This document shows, one piece after another, positions 1-6,887 of a DNA stretch of 28,412 nucleotides (position 1 is its first letter; each line of letters starts with the position of its first letter). The notes beneath the pieces are model-generated. The model was not told where the DNA came from. It worked only from the letters and a program-made list of their open reading frames with translations, and did no database searches. The DNA is from Casp-actino8 sp964614655 (GTDB taxonomy: Bacteria; Actinomycetota; Acidimicrobiia; Acidimicrobiales; Ilumatobacteraceae). A program made the position numbers and the translations under genes. Location of the stretch: assembly GCA_964614655.1 (NCBI GenBank), contig CAZTPF010000026.1:1-28412 (forward strand). Direction: 5' to 3'.

Positions 1-2
1 AC

Positions 3-128
3 CTCGGAGTCGATGCCTTCATCTTTTCGGGGTATCCGCACCTCGACGAATGTCGTCGATTCGGCGAGATGGTGCTGCCTCTCGTCGACCACGGACCGTT
101 GGTGGTCGACTCACCGAAGCCGTCGTGA
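3..128 (+). CDS. SsuD-like flavin-dependent monooxygenase, C-terminal end (5' partial)
   Basis: Reading from base 3, the window opens inside a gene and gives 41 codons before a TGA. The peptide starts LGVDAFIFSGYPHLDE and ends with VLPLV. This is the typical last segment of alkanesulfonate monooxygenase (SsuD) and related FMNH2-dependent luciferase-fold enzymes, where a G-V-[DE]-x-F-I-x-S-G-[YF]-P-H-L motif is followed by an amphipathic helix and a short tail. The upstream part, including the active site, is outside the window, so substrate cannot be judged. SsuD enzymes use reduced FMN from a partner reductase to split C-S bonds of alkanesulfonates; relatives act on other substrates. It converges on the leftward SDR gene with 22 bases between stops. 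The family call is fairly secure, the exact enzyme is not. Confidence 0.8.
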   Translation, partial: LGVDAFIFSGYPHLDECRRFGEMVLPLVDHGPLVVDSPKPS

Positions 129-150
129 TCGCTTCGCGAGGAAGGTTCGA

Positions 151-957
151 TCAGAGCGTCGTCGGATAGGGGAATTTGGCGTCGACTCCGCCGTCGACGA
201 CCAAGGTCCTTCCTGTCATGTAGTCCGACAGATCGCTACTGAGGAAGAGTGCTGCCGAGGCGATGTCGCTGGTGGCACCCATGCGCCCGAGGGGCGAATT
301 CCCCGCATTCGCACGTCGCTGATCGTCGGTGAAGATGGCGTCCATGCGCGGGCTGAGAATCGTCCCGGGTGAGATTGCGTTGGCTCGGATCGAATGGGGT
401 CCGAGTTCGACGGCGAGTGACTGGACCCAGGCCATGAGAGCAGCCTTGGCGGCACCGTACGCCGCATGCATGGGTGCGGCGGTCAACCCACTGACAGATG
501 CGATGAAGACCATCGTGCCACCGCCGGTGTCTCGCATCATCCGGCCAAAAGCCTGTGACAACAGGAATGCGTGGCGAAGGCAGATGTCGATCTCCCAGTC
601 GAACGTCTCGTCGGTCATGTCGAGGATCGATTCCCACTTCGCCATTCCGATGATGTCGACGAGTCCGTCGACACGGGGCAAGAGGCGCTGGCAGTCGTCG
701 GAAAGTCGAGCGACCCCCTCGCGCGTCGTCACGTCGCCGGACCATGGCATGGCGACGTCCCCTAATTCTCGTGCGACGTCTTCGGCTCGTTCGGGGTCGA
801 TGTCGACGCAGACGACTCGGGCTGCGCCCGCTTGCGCAAGCGCATGGCAGGTCATGCGTCCCATGCCGACTCCGGCTCCGGCCACGACGTAGTTCTTTCC
901 GTCCACTCGGAGGCGAGACAAGAAGTCGGGTACTGCACTGTCGTCGAATCGAGTCAC
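151..957 (-). CDS. SDR family oxidoreductase with altered catalytic residues
   Basis: A 268-residue classical short-chain dehydrogenase. The nucleotide-binding loop is GAGVGMGR (27-34), and the Ser-Tyr-Lys set is S154, Y167 and K171 (YGAAK). C-terminal VDGG is typical. Two usual features are missing: the NNAG motif is DIIG (101-104), and the Asn of the VN/IN motif in helix alpha-4 is Cys126 (ICLRHAF). A few SDRs work without these residues, so the protein may be active, weakly active or have another role. Start is GTG at 957, sharing the four bases GTGA with the stop of the upstream SDR, so the two are probably translationally coupled. It is the last gene of the leftward LLM-SDR-SDR operon and is expected to oxidise or reduce an alcohol/carbonyl intermediate; the substrate is unknown. 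Confidence 0.9.
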   Translation of the reverse strand: MTRFDDSAVPDFLSRLRVDGKNYVVAGAGVGMGRMTCHALAQAGAARVVCVDIDPERAEDVARELGDVAMPWSGDVTTREGVARLSDDCQRLLPRVDGLVDIIGMAKWESILDMTDETFDWEIDICLRHAFLLSQAFGRMMRDTGGGTMVFIASVSGLTAAPMHAAYGAAKAALMAWVQSLAVELGPHSIRANAISPGTILSPRMDAIFTDDQRRANAGNSPLGRMGATSDIASAALFLSSDLSDYMTGRTLVVDGGVDAKFPYPTTL

Positions 958-1832
958 GCCATCACCGTCCCACCGTTGGCTCGAATCACCTGACCGGTGA
1001 CGAATTTCGAAGCGTTGCTCGCCAGATAGAGCATCGCCAGAGCCTGGTCGATCGCCTCACCCGTGATGTTCATGGGCGACTGAGCGGCTCTCATCTCGAT
1101 GAGTTGGCTGCGGACCGTCTCGTCGACGGTTCCGTCGGGTCGTGTCCAGTTGCGACGGACCATGGACGTGTCGGTGAAGCCGGGGGCGATCGCGTTGACC
1201 CGAATGTTCTTCGGTCCGAGTTCGGCGGCGGCGCATCGAGTGAGCTGGGTGACGGCGGCCTTCGTCATGGCGTACACGGAAAGAGAGGGAGCCGGCATCT
1301 CGCCGCCCGCCGAGGAGACGTTGATGATGCTCCCTCCGGACTTCATGGCTCGGCCGGCAGCAGCAGTGCCCCAGAAGGTTCCCCACTGATTGACGCGTGT
1401 GATGCGCTCGAGGTCGTCCTCGGTCACCTCGACCACCGGCGAGTTGCTGATGATGCCGGCCACGTTCGCCCACACGTCGAGACGGCCGAAGGCCTTGATC
1501 GCTTCGACGGCGAGACGGTTCACCGAGTTCCGATCGCCCACGTCACATGAGATGACTTTGACCCGCGCGCCTTTCGAGGTCACCATCGCCTCGGTCTCGG
1601 CGAGCCCGGTCTCCTCGACATCGGCGAGAACCAAGTCGGCTCCGGCCTCGGCGAAGACGATGGCCGTCTCACGTCCGATGCCACTGGCTGCACCCGTGAC
1701 GACGGCGACTTTCTCCGTCAACGTGAACTCTTCGAGGAGGCGTTCGGACAGCAGGGCACGAGCGACACGTCGGGACGCGTCAGTCTCGTTTCCGTGAGCG
1801 GCCTGCGCTCGAATCCCGGAGATCATGTCCAT
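954..1832 (-). CDS. SDR family NAD(P)-dependent oxidoreductase
   Basis: I place the start at the ATG at 1832, giving 292 residues. An open frame runs further upstream, but it would overlap the LLM gene by about 180 bases and has non-protein-like composition. A second ATG at 1826 is possible. Classical SDR motifs are all present: TGAASGIG (46-53), NVAG in place of NNAG, VN in helix alpha-4, INVSS for the catalytic Ser, and YAMTK for Tyr and Lys. The first 40 residues form an N-terminal extension before the Rossmann fold. It lies 8 bases after the stop of the LLM oxidoreductase gene and overlaps the next SDR by GTGA, so the three genes form one operon. The likely job is NAD(P)-dependent dehydrogenation of a product made by the monooxygenase; substrate unknown. 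Confidence 0.9.
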   Translation of the reverse strand: MDMISGIRAQAAHGNETDASRRVARALLSERLLEEFTLTEKVAVVTGAASGIGRETAIVFAEAGADLVLADVEETGLAETEAMVTSKGARVKVISCDVGDRNSVNRLAVEAIKAFGRLDVWANVAGIISNSPVVEVTEDDLERITRVNQWGTFWGTAAAGRAMKSGGSIINVSSAGGEMPAPSLSVYAMTKAAVTQLTRCAAAELGPKNIRVNAIAPGFTDTSMVRRNWTRPDGTVDETVRSQLIEMRAAQSPMNITGEAIDQALAMLYLASNASKFVTGQVIRANGGTVMA

Positions 1833-1840
1833 GAACGGTC

Positions 1841-3004
1841 CTAGCTGAACGAAGCGACACGCGAATCGACCCGGTGGCCACGTCGCTCGAGTTCCGGGAT
1901 CACGTGAGTGCCGAGAAGTTCGAGGTTGCGGAGGACCTTTTCGTGAGGGAGGTAGCCGAACTGGACGTAGCAGAGAAGCTGGTCGACTCCGGCCTCGTCG
2001 TATCGAATGATCTTCTCCAGACACTGTTCGGGGGTGCCGACGATGATCATGTCCTCATCCACGTACTTGTCGACGTCGACCGTCCCGGCGATCGTGTCCT
2101 GCAGGAGCGGGAAGACCTTGGCCTGCTCTTCGGGCGACAGATTCGGGGCCTCCCAGGCGAGGGTGAATTCGGCGAGGTGTCTGTACCACCAAGTGATCGA
2201 TTCCCACAGGCCGTAATTCTTCGCTTCGTCGAGATCGTCGCAGCAGTGCACGAGCGTGTAGGCGCCGACACGGTCGTTGCGTACACGTGTGAGCGAGGGG
2301 ACTCCTTCGATCTCCGCCTCGAGTTGGGCGGCTCGGTACTGATTGATGATGTCGGCCATCACTTCGACGGGTTGGAGGAGGGCGAACGACAGGAGTCCGA
2401 AGCCTTCTCGACCGGCGGTGATGGCCGAAGGTGCACTTGCGGCAGCGAGCCAGGCGGGAGGATGCGGATCCTGGAACGGTTTCGGGCACTGCTTACGTCG
2501 AGGGAATTCGATCAGATCCGAGTGCCACTCCAGTTCCTCCGACATCCATGCTTCGACCACGAATTCGACGGCCTCGCGCCACATGCCGCGACTCCGATCG
2601 TCGGCAGGCACGCCGAAGGCGATCTGCTCCATCGGTGTCGAACGACCGGTGCCCCACTCCACGCGGCCGTGGCTCAAGACGTCGACCGTTGCGACCTTTT
2701 CGGCGACTCGGGCCGGATGCTGGAAACCAGGCGGCATCAGGCTGACGCCGAAACCCAAGCGCAAATTCTTGGTGATCGTCGACAACGCCCCGAGGACCAC
2801 TTCGTTGCTCGGGCACGCCGATCGTCCGTCGCGAAAATGATGTTCGACGCACCAGACGGTCTGGAATCCCAAACTGTCGGCGAAGCGGATCTCTTCGATG
2901 GCTTCGTCGTAACAGGCTTGTTCGGCCTTCTTCTGGCCGACCGGGAACGGCTCGACGTACGGGCCGATCTTTGGCTGGAACTCGTACAGAAGATCAAGTT
3001 TCAT
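1841..3004 (-). CDS. LLM class flavin-dependent oxidoreductase
   Basis: A 387-residue luciferase-like monooxygenase of the bacterial luciferase superfamily (TIM barrel, FMN or F420). Visible family features are the early F-A-D-S-L-G-F segment with W-C-V-E-H-H-F, the V-A-E-K-V-A-T-V-D-V-L-S-H-G-R segment followed by W-G-T-G-R, and the late G-T-P-E-Q-C-L-E-K motif near the C-terminus. The E-H-H-F motif with D-V-L-S-x-G-R resembles the LuxA-like branch, which uses FMNH2 and O2; the cofactor is inferred. ATG at 3004 is supported by a strong GGGAGGGG ribosome-binding site a few bases upstream. It is first in an operon with two SDRs, divergent from the IclR regulator. Oxygenation followed by dehydrogenation of a small organic substrate is plausible. 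Confidence 0.9.
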   Translation of the reverse strand: MKLDLLYEFQPKIGPYVEPFPVGQKKAEQACYDEAIEEIRFADSLGFQTVWCVEHHFRDGRSACPSNEVVLGALSTITKNLRLGFGVSLMPPGFQHPARVAEKVATVDVLSHGRVEWGTGRSTPMEQIAFGVPADDRSRGMWREAVEFVVEAWMSEELEWHSDLIEFPRRKQCPKPFQDPHPPAWLAAASAPSAITAGREGFGLLSFALLQPVEVMADIINQYRAAQLEAEIEGVPSLTRVRNDRVGAYTLVHCCDDLDEAKNYGLWESITWWYRHLAEFTLAWEAPNLSPEEQAKVFPLLQDTIAGTVDVDKYVDEDMIIVGTPEQCLEKIIRYDEAGVDQLLCYVQFGYLPHEKVLRNLELLGTHVIPELERRGHRVDSRVASFS

Positions 3005-3043
3005 ATCCCCTCCCGATATGGATCTTGCGAAGTCTCGGACAAA

Positions 3044-3070
3044 TTTTCGATATTGCGAAAAAATGTTCGC
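3044..3070. promoter_or_regulatory. Candidate IclR operator: three alternating TTCG/CGAA half-sites
   Basis: Two overlapping inverted repeats lie between the divergent LLM and IclR genes: TTTTCG-N6-CGAAAA (3044-3061) and GCGAA-N6-TTCGC (3055-3070). TTCG, CGAA, TTCG start at 3046, 3056 and 3066, exactly 10 bases apart, so they face the same side of the helix. IclR-family proteins bind as dimers or tetramers to short palindromes of this kind, often in their own divergent promoter. The site is directly next to the CTATAG dyad of the presumed -10 boxes. The binding protein is inferred from location. Confidence 0.6.
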
Positions 3071-3094
3071 TATAGTGATCCCAGACTATGTCAA
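3069..3094. promoter_or_regulatory. Divergent promoter region with shared TATA dyad
   Basis: TATAGT at 3071-3076 can serve as a -10 box for the rightward IclR gene, about 47 bases before its ATG. On the other strand TATAGC occupies 3074-3069, so the two boxes share TATA. A perfect TTGACA lies on the minus strand at 3094-3089, but its distance to TATAGC is only 14 bases, shorter than usual, so the exact pairing is uncertain. Confidence 0.45.
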
Positions 3095-3122
3095 TCGTCA
3101 TATTTGCGCAAGAGGCCAACTG

Positions 3123-4031
3123 ATGGCGAGGCCCGCTCCGGCTGCCGAGCGAGTTCTCGGAATCCTCGACATTCTCGTGACGAGGCCGACCGAGCGGTTC
3201 ACGTTGTCCGAGCTCGTCCGATTGACCGGGATGAGCCTCGGCTCGGCCCACGCCATCCTCACAGTTCTCGAAGACGCCGGCTATGTCACGAGGCAGCAGC
3301 GGCCCAAGGTCTATTCACTCGGACCGGCATTGGTCGTGGCGGGTGTGGTCGCTCTCGAGCACCATCCGGCCATCGAATACGGTCGACAGCAATTAACGGG
3401 GCTGGCGTCGTCGTTGGGTGTCGAGGCCGTTCTGACGGCTCGGACTCGGAACGACATCATCTTCGTCGCCCGACACGGGCAACATTCGGCGCGCTTCCCC
3501 GATGTCAGAGAAGGTGAACGAGTCCCGTTCGTACCTCCCTTCGGAACGATTTTTCTGGCCTGGTCGAAAGACGAGGAGATCGAGGACTGGCTTCGGCGAG
3601 CCGGTGAGATGTCCGAAGAGGTGTCGATTCGTTTCAAACGAGCGCTGGATCGAGTCCGCGAGAACGGAGTTCTCGTCACGGTCGACAGCGACACTCAGCG
3701 GTCGGTAGGAGAGCGTCTCTACTCGTTGGCGACGGACCCTTCGAAAACCGAGTTGCGTGAAGACGTCGAGAAGCTGCAGTCGACCCTGCTCGGCATGGAG
3801 TATTTCGCCTTCGAGACCGACGCCGAGGACGTGGTCGACGTGGGAATGATCGCCGCGCCCATCTTCGATTCGCAATCGAACGTCACTGCGGCCATCACGG
3901 TCTATGGGTTGGAGTCGCCGATGAGTGTGTCGGAGTGTTTGGAGATGGCGGACCGCGTCAGGCAGGCGGCTCTTCAAGCAACTCGCGAGTCTCGGGGACG
4001 GCCGCCCAAGGACCGGCTCGTTCCGCGCTGA
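3123..4031 (+). CDS. IclR family transcriptional regulator
   Basis: I choose ATG at 3123 (302 residues). The reading frame stays open to 3018, but the extra 35 residues overlap the control region and precede the usual IclR start (M-A-R-P-A-P-A-A-E-R-V-L-G-I-L-D). Residues 8-70 form the winged HTH: F-T-L-S-E-L-V-R-L-T-G-M followed by the recognition helix and Y-V-T-R. The rest is the IclR effector-binding domain (GAF-like), including R-E-G-E-R-V-P-F-V-P-P-F-G-T, which corresponds to the usual G-x-x-x-P-x-x-x-T-A-x-G-K-A-x-L-A stretch. IclR proteins commonly control adjacent catabolic operons with a small-molecule effector. Divergence from the LLM-SDR-SDR operon and the dyads at 3044-3070 suggest it controls that operon and itself. 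Its stop abuts that of the esterase gene with no spacing. Confidence 0.92.
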   Translation: MARPAPAAERVLGILDILVTRPTERFTLSELVRLTGMSLGSAHAILTVLEDAGYVTRQQRPKVYSLGPALVVAGVVALEHHPAIEYGRQQLTGLASSLGVEAVLTARTRNDIIFVARHGQHSARFPDVREGERVPFVPPFGTIFLAWSKDEEIEDWLRRAGEMSEEVSIRFKRALDRVRENGVLVTVDSDTQRSVGERLYSLATDPSKTELREDVEKLQSTLLGMEYFAFETDAEDVVDVGMIAAPIFDSQSNVTAAITVYGLESPMSVSECLEMADRVRQAALQATRESRGRPPKDRLVPR

Positions 4032-4940
4032 TCAAGCGGGCGGAGTGCGGGACGTGACCCGCTTCACGAAGGCTGCGAAAAGTTCGAGTCCGCGAGTCGC
4101 CTCGGGAAAGGCAGGGTGGTTGACGATCCAGATGTGGGGCATGTCGTCGAAGACGTGAAGTTCCACGTCGCCACCGTCGGATGTGATTCTCTCGGCGAGA
4201 CGAAGAGAGTCACCGAGCAGCACTTCGGCATCGCCTGCGGCGACGAAGAAGGGCGGAGCTCCTCGCCAGTCGCCGAGGGCCGGAGAGACCAGAGCATCGT
4301 CGGGGGATCGCGAACCGAGGTACATGTCGCGGGCCTCGAGGGCTGATCCGAGAGAGAAGAGGCGATCGGTCGACGCACGACTCTCGAAGGTCTCCGAGGT
4401 CAGAGTGAGATCGACCCAAGGCGACAGACAAGCGACTCCAGCGGGCTGCGGGCCCGATTCGAGATGAGCGAGAGCGACCGACGCAGCCAAGCCTCCACCA
4501 GCCGAATCTCCTGCGACCACGGTTCGCTGGGCGAGTTCGGGTCGGGACGCAACGTGGCGCCACACTCGCGAGACGTCCTCCAGGCCGGCGGGGTACGGAT
4601 CTTCCGGGGCCAGTCGATAACGGGGAACGATGACCCGTCCGCCGATGAAGGCGGCAATGTGAGCGGCGAAGGATCGATACGCCAACGGCGACCCGATACG
4701 AAATCCGCCGCCGTGAAAGTAGACGACCGTCGGCGAGGAATCCGAGAAGTCGTTGCTGGTGCACTGGAGACCCGGAACACCGTCGAGTCGCACCTCCTCG
4801 ACGGTGACGTCGTCACGAACGGGCAGTTGTGACATGGCGACGTCGATGCGGGCCCTCTGCTCGGGCAGCGACTCGCCCGCCGGGGGACTCGGCCGACTGG
4901 CCATCGCCATCGAGAAGTCGACGAATTCCTTGCTCGGCAT
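4032..4940 (-). CDS. Alpha/beta hydrolase, HSL (hormone-sensitive lipase) family esterase
   Basis: A 302-residue esterase from ATG 4940. The frame extends upstream to 5069, but a TACTCT box six bases before the 4940 ATG (leaderless pattern) and the protein-like sequence from M-P-S-K onward favour this start. HSL-family signature HGGG (76-79) forms the oxyanion hole, and the nucleophile elbow is GDSAGG with Ser146. The acid is probably the Asp in A-A-G-D-A-E-V-L, and the base is the His in D-M-P-H-I-W. No signal peptide is seen, so it should be cytoplasmic. HSL enzymes hydrolyse esters of short to medium acids or lactones. Placed between the IclR regulator and the transporter genes, it may hydrolyse an ester or lactone in the same catabolic route. 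Confidence 0.9.
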   Translation of the reverse strand: MPSKEFVDFSMAMASRPSPPAGESLPEQRARIDVAMSQLPVRDDVTVEEVRLDGVPGLQCTSNDFSDSSPTVVYFHGGGFRIGSPLAYRSFAAHIAAFIGGRVIVPRYRLAPEDPYPAGLEDVSRVWRHVASRPELAQRTVVAGDSAGGGLAASVALAHLESGPQPAGVACLSPWVDLTLTSETFESRASTDRLFSLGSALEARDMYLGSRSPDDALVSPALGDWRGAPPFFVAAGDAEVLLGDSLRLAERITSDGGDVELHVFDDMPHIWIVNHPAFPEATRGLELFAAFVKRVTSRTPPA

Positions 4941-4946
4941 GATCGA

Positions 4947-4952
4947 AGAGTA
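4947..4952 (-). promoter_or_regulatory. -10 box of esterase gene, leaderless pattern
   Basis: On the minus strand TACTCT is followed by six bases (TCGATC) and then the ATG at 4940. No ribosome-binding site is visible. A TAnnnT box 6-7 bases before a start codon is the usual signature of a leaderless actinobacterial promoter. Confidence 0.55.
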
Positions 4953-5057
4953 ATCGGGAGAATTCGATACGCCGATCGACGGCCTGCCGCGAACGGGAAT
5001 CGAGGTTTCGCATCTGCGAAAGTCGCCGAGGTAGCTCTCCGAAATCCAGAAAGATTC

Positions 5058-5119
5058 TTGACGCAACACTGTTTTCGTTTGTTATTTTCGGCTTCGCTTC
5101 GTGCCGACTGGACGAAGCG
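5058..5119 (+). promoter_or_regulatory. Promoter and dyad upstream of the ABC substrate-binding protein
   Basis: TTGACG at 5058-5063 is a good -35 box. Possible -10 boxes are GTTATT (17-base spacer) or TATTTT at 5083-5088 (19-base spacer). TTTTCG occurs at 5072-5077 and 5085-5090, the same hexamer as in the IclR dyads. CGCTTCG (5095-5101) and CGAAGCG (5113-5119) form a perfect 7-bp inverted repeat with an 11-base spacer, just before the ribosome-binding site. It could be an operator or a leader hairpin. Confidence 0.45.
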
Positions 5120-5138
5120 TTGAACGGAGGGGGAAACA

Positions 5139-6821
5139 GTGAAACGAAAGTATTCGACGCGCCATCGATTGTTGGCCGTTGCCGTGGGCGCCTCGTTGGT
5201 CGTCGCATCGTGTGGAGGCGACGACGGAGAGAGCTCTTCGTCGGACGAGCCGGCGACGTCGGCCCCGCAGGCGACCGACGCGCCGACGGAGGAGACGATG
5301 GCTCCGACAGAGCCGGAAGCAACAGAAGGATGTGAGGCCACTGTGGCCGGGTCCGAGTTGAACATCGGTGTGTACGTGCCGACGGGCAGTCTCGATCCGC
5401 TGCGTACGTCTGGAGCTCTCGTCGGAGGAACCGATATCGCAGCGATCTACGACGTCTTGATGCGTTGGGACGAGGCGAGTGGTGAATGGGTTCCCCATCT
5501 GGCCGAATCTCTCGAGCCCAACTCCGACTACACGGAGTGGACGCTCACTCTCCGTGAAGGCGTGACCTACGCCAACGGTGATCCCATGCTGGCCGAGCAT
5601 GTGCTGGCGAACATGAACCGTCTGCTCGGCCCAGGCGCCAATGCGTCGCGTGGTTTGATCGCACGCGTCGACTTGGAGAACTCGACGGTCGTCGACGACC
5701 GGACGGTCACCTTCAAGTTGTTCAGTCCCTGGGTCGAGTTCGCCTATCTGCTCGGTGATGCGGCAGGCATGGTCGTGAATCCGAGCCTGGGCGATGCCAA
5801 GGATGCCTCGGACGTGAGTCTGATCAGCACTGATCCGAACGGTGCAGGTGCGGGCCCTTACCTGGTCGACAAGTTTGCGCCGGGTGAATCGCCGTACCTC
5901 GTTCTCAAGGCACGAGACGACTACTGGGGTGGTCCGGTCTGCATCGAGACCGTGAACATGGTCTACATCACGAGCGATCAGCCCAAGCTCGAGGCCCTCG
6001 ATCTCGGGGAGCTCGACCTCGCCTTCCTTCGTACGGCGAATGTCATCGCTGATGCTCGCGCCAGCGGCCAGTACTCGGAAGCATTCTTCTTGCAATCGGC
6101 CGGCGAGGTCATTCTCATCAACAACGGAGTGGGTACTCACACCCCGGTCACCGCAGACAAGCGATTCCGTCAAGCTGTGAACCTGGCGATCGATTCGTCG
6201 GTGATCAGCGAGCGAGCTTTCGGTGGGGAGCTCTTGGAATCGAAGGCCTTCATCGACGAGCGTTCGACCTATTACTCGGGAGTTGCCGGAACATCGGCGG
6301 ACCCTGATGCCGCACGTGCTCTCGTCGACGAGTTGAAGGCCGAGGGTTGGGACGGATCCATCCGATTCAACTGCCGTGACACCAATGCCAATCTGCCGGT
6401 AGCGATCGTCGCGTCGCTCGAAGCGGTGGGTATGACAGTCGAGGCGACCGTCACCGATCAGAACTCCAGCATCGGAGCTGTGATCCAGAAGGACTTCGAC
6501 ATGGCGTGCTGGGGTTGGAACATCTCCGACTCGGCGCTGTATCGACAGATCGGCTTCAACTTCCGGAGCGACAGCCCTTCCAATCGAATTGGCTACAGCA
6601 ATCCCGACATGGACGCGGCCATCGACGAGATGTTCGCCGCTCCGGATCGTGAAGCTCGAACGAACGCCATCGCCAAGATGTCGGAAATCTTCAACGAAGA
6701 CGTCCCCAGCGTGATCTACGCGGCGGTCGAGGAGGGCTACGCCATCAGTGATCGTGTTGCGGGAATCGTTCCGACTCAGCAGACCGTCCTCCTTCTGGGT
6801 GACGCCTATCTGGTGAGTTGA
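5139..6821 (+). CDS. ABC transporter substrate-binding lipoprotein (SBP_bac_5, peptide/opine/nickel type)
   Basis: A 560-residue extracytoplasmic binding protein. The start is GTG at 5139, supported by GGAGG at 5126-5130. The lipoprotein signal has basic residues (M-K-R-K), a hydrophobic core, and the lipobox LVVASC with Cys25. A Ser/Thr/Pro/Glu-rich linker runs to about residue 65. The mature domain shows the family pattern: L-D-P-L-R near the start, W-x-P-x-L-A-E-S-L, W-T-L-T-L-R-E-G-V-x-Y-x-N-G-D-P, then R-F-R-Q-A-V-N-L-A-I-D in the second lobe. Such proteins deliver peptides or other organic solutes to DppBC-type permeases, and here two permeases follow. A strong hairpin separates this gene from the permease, which may allow higher levels of the binding protein. 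Substrate unknown. Confidence 0.95.
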   Translation: MKRKYSTRHRLLAVAVGASLVVASCGGDDGESSSSDEPATSAPQATDAPTEETMAPTEPEATEGCEATVAGSELNIGVYVPTGSLDPLRTSGALVGGTDIAAIYDVLMRWDEASGEWVPHLAESLEPNSDYTEWTLTLREGVTYANGDPMLAEHVLANMNRLLGPGANASRGLIARVDLENSTVVDDRTVTFKLFSPWVEFAYLLGDAAGMVVNPSLGDAKDASDVSLISTDPNGAGAGPYLVDKFAPGESPYLVLKARDDYWGGPVCIETVNMVYITSDQPKLEALDLGELDLAFLRTANVIADARASGQYSEAFFLQSAGEVILINNGVGTHTPVTADKRFRQAVNLAIDSSVISERAFGGELLESKAFIDERSTYYSGVAGTSADPDAARALVDELKAEGWDGSIRFNCRDTNANLPVAIVASLEAVGMTVEATVTDQNSSIGAVIQKDFDMACWGWNISDSALYRQIGFNFRSDSPSNRIGYSNPDMDAAIDEMFAAPDREARTNAIAKMSEIFNEDVPSVIYAAVEEGYAISDRVAGIVPTQQTVLLLGDAYLVS

Positions 6822-6828
6822 TCCGGTC

Positions 6829-6870
6829 GATTCGGGTGGCCGCGGTTTCATGCACGCGGCCACCCGAATC
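6829..6870 (+). terminator. 16-bp perfect stem-loop between binding protein and permease
   Basis: GATTCGGGTGGCCGCG (6829-6844) pairs perfectly with 6855-6870 around a 10-base loop. There is no U tract after it. It starts 8 bases after the binding-protein stop. It could act as a partial terminator or as a 3' end-protecting structure for the upstream mRNA, as known for other ABC operons in which the binding protein must exceed the permease. Confidence 0.75.
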
Positions 6871-6872
6871 AC

Positions 6873-6878
6873 TACGAT
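6873..6878 (+). promoter_or_regulatory. Possible -10 box for the permease gene
   Basis: TACGAT lies three bases after the hairpin and nine bases before the permease GTG. No ribosome-binding site is seen between them. This fits a near-leaderless promoter restarting transcription after the hairpin, but six-base boxes of this kind arise by chance and no -35 is evident. Confidence 0.35.
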
Positions 6879-6887
6879 TGTCGTCGA

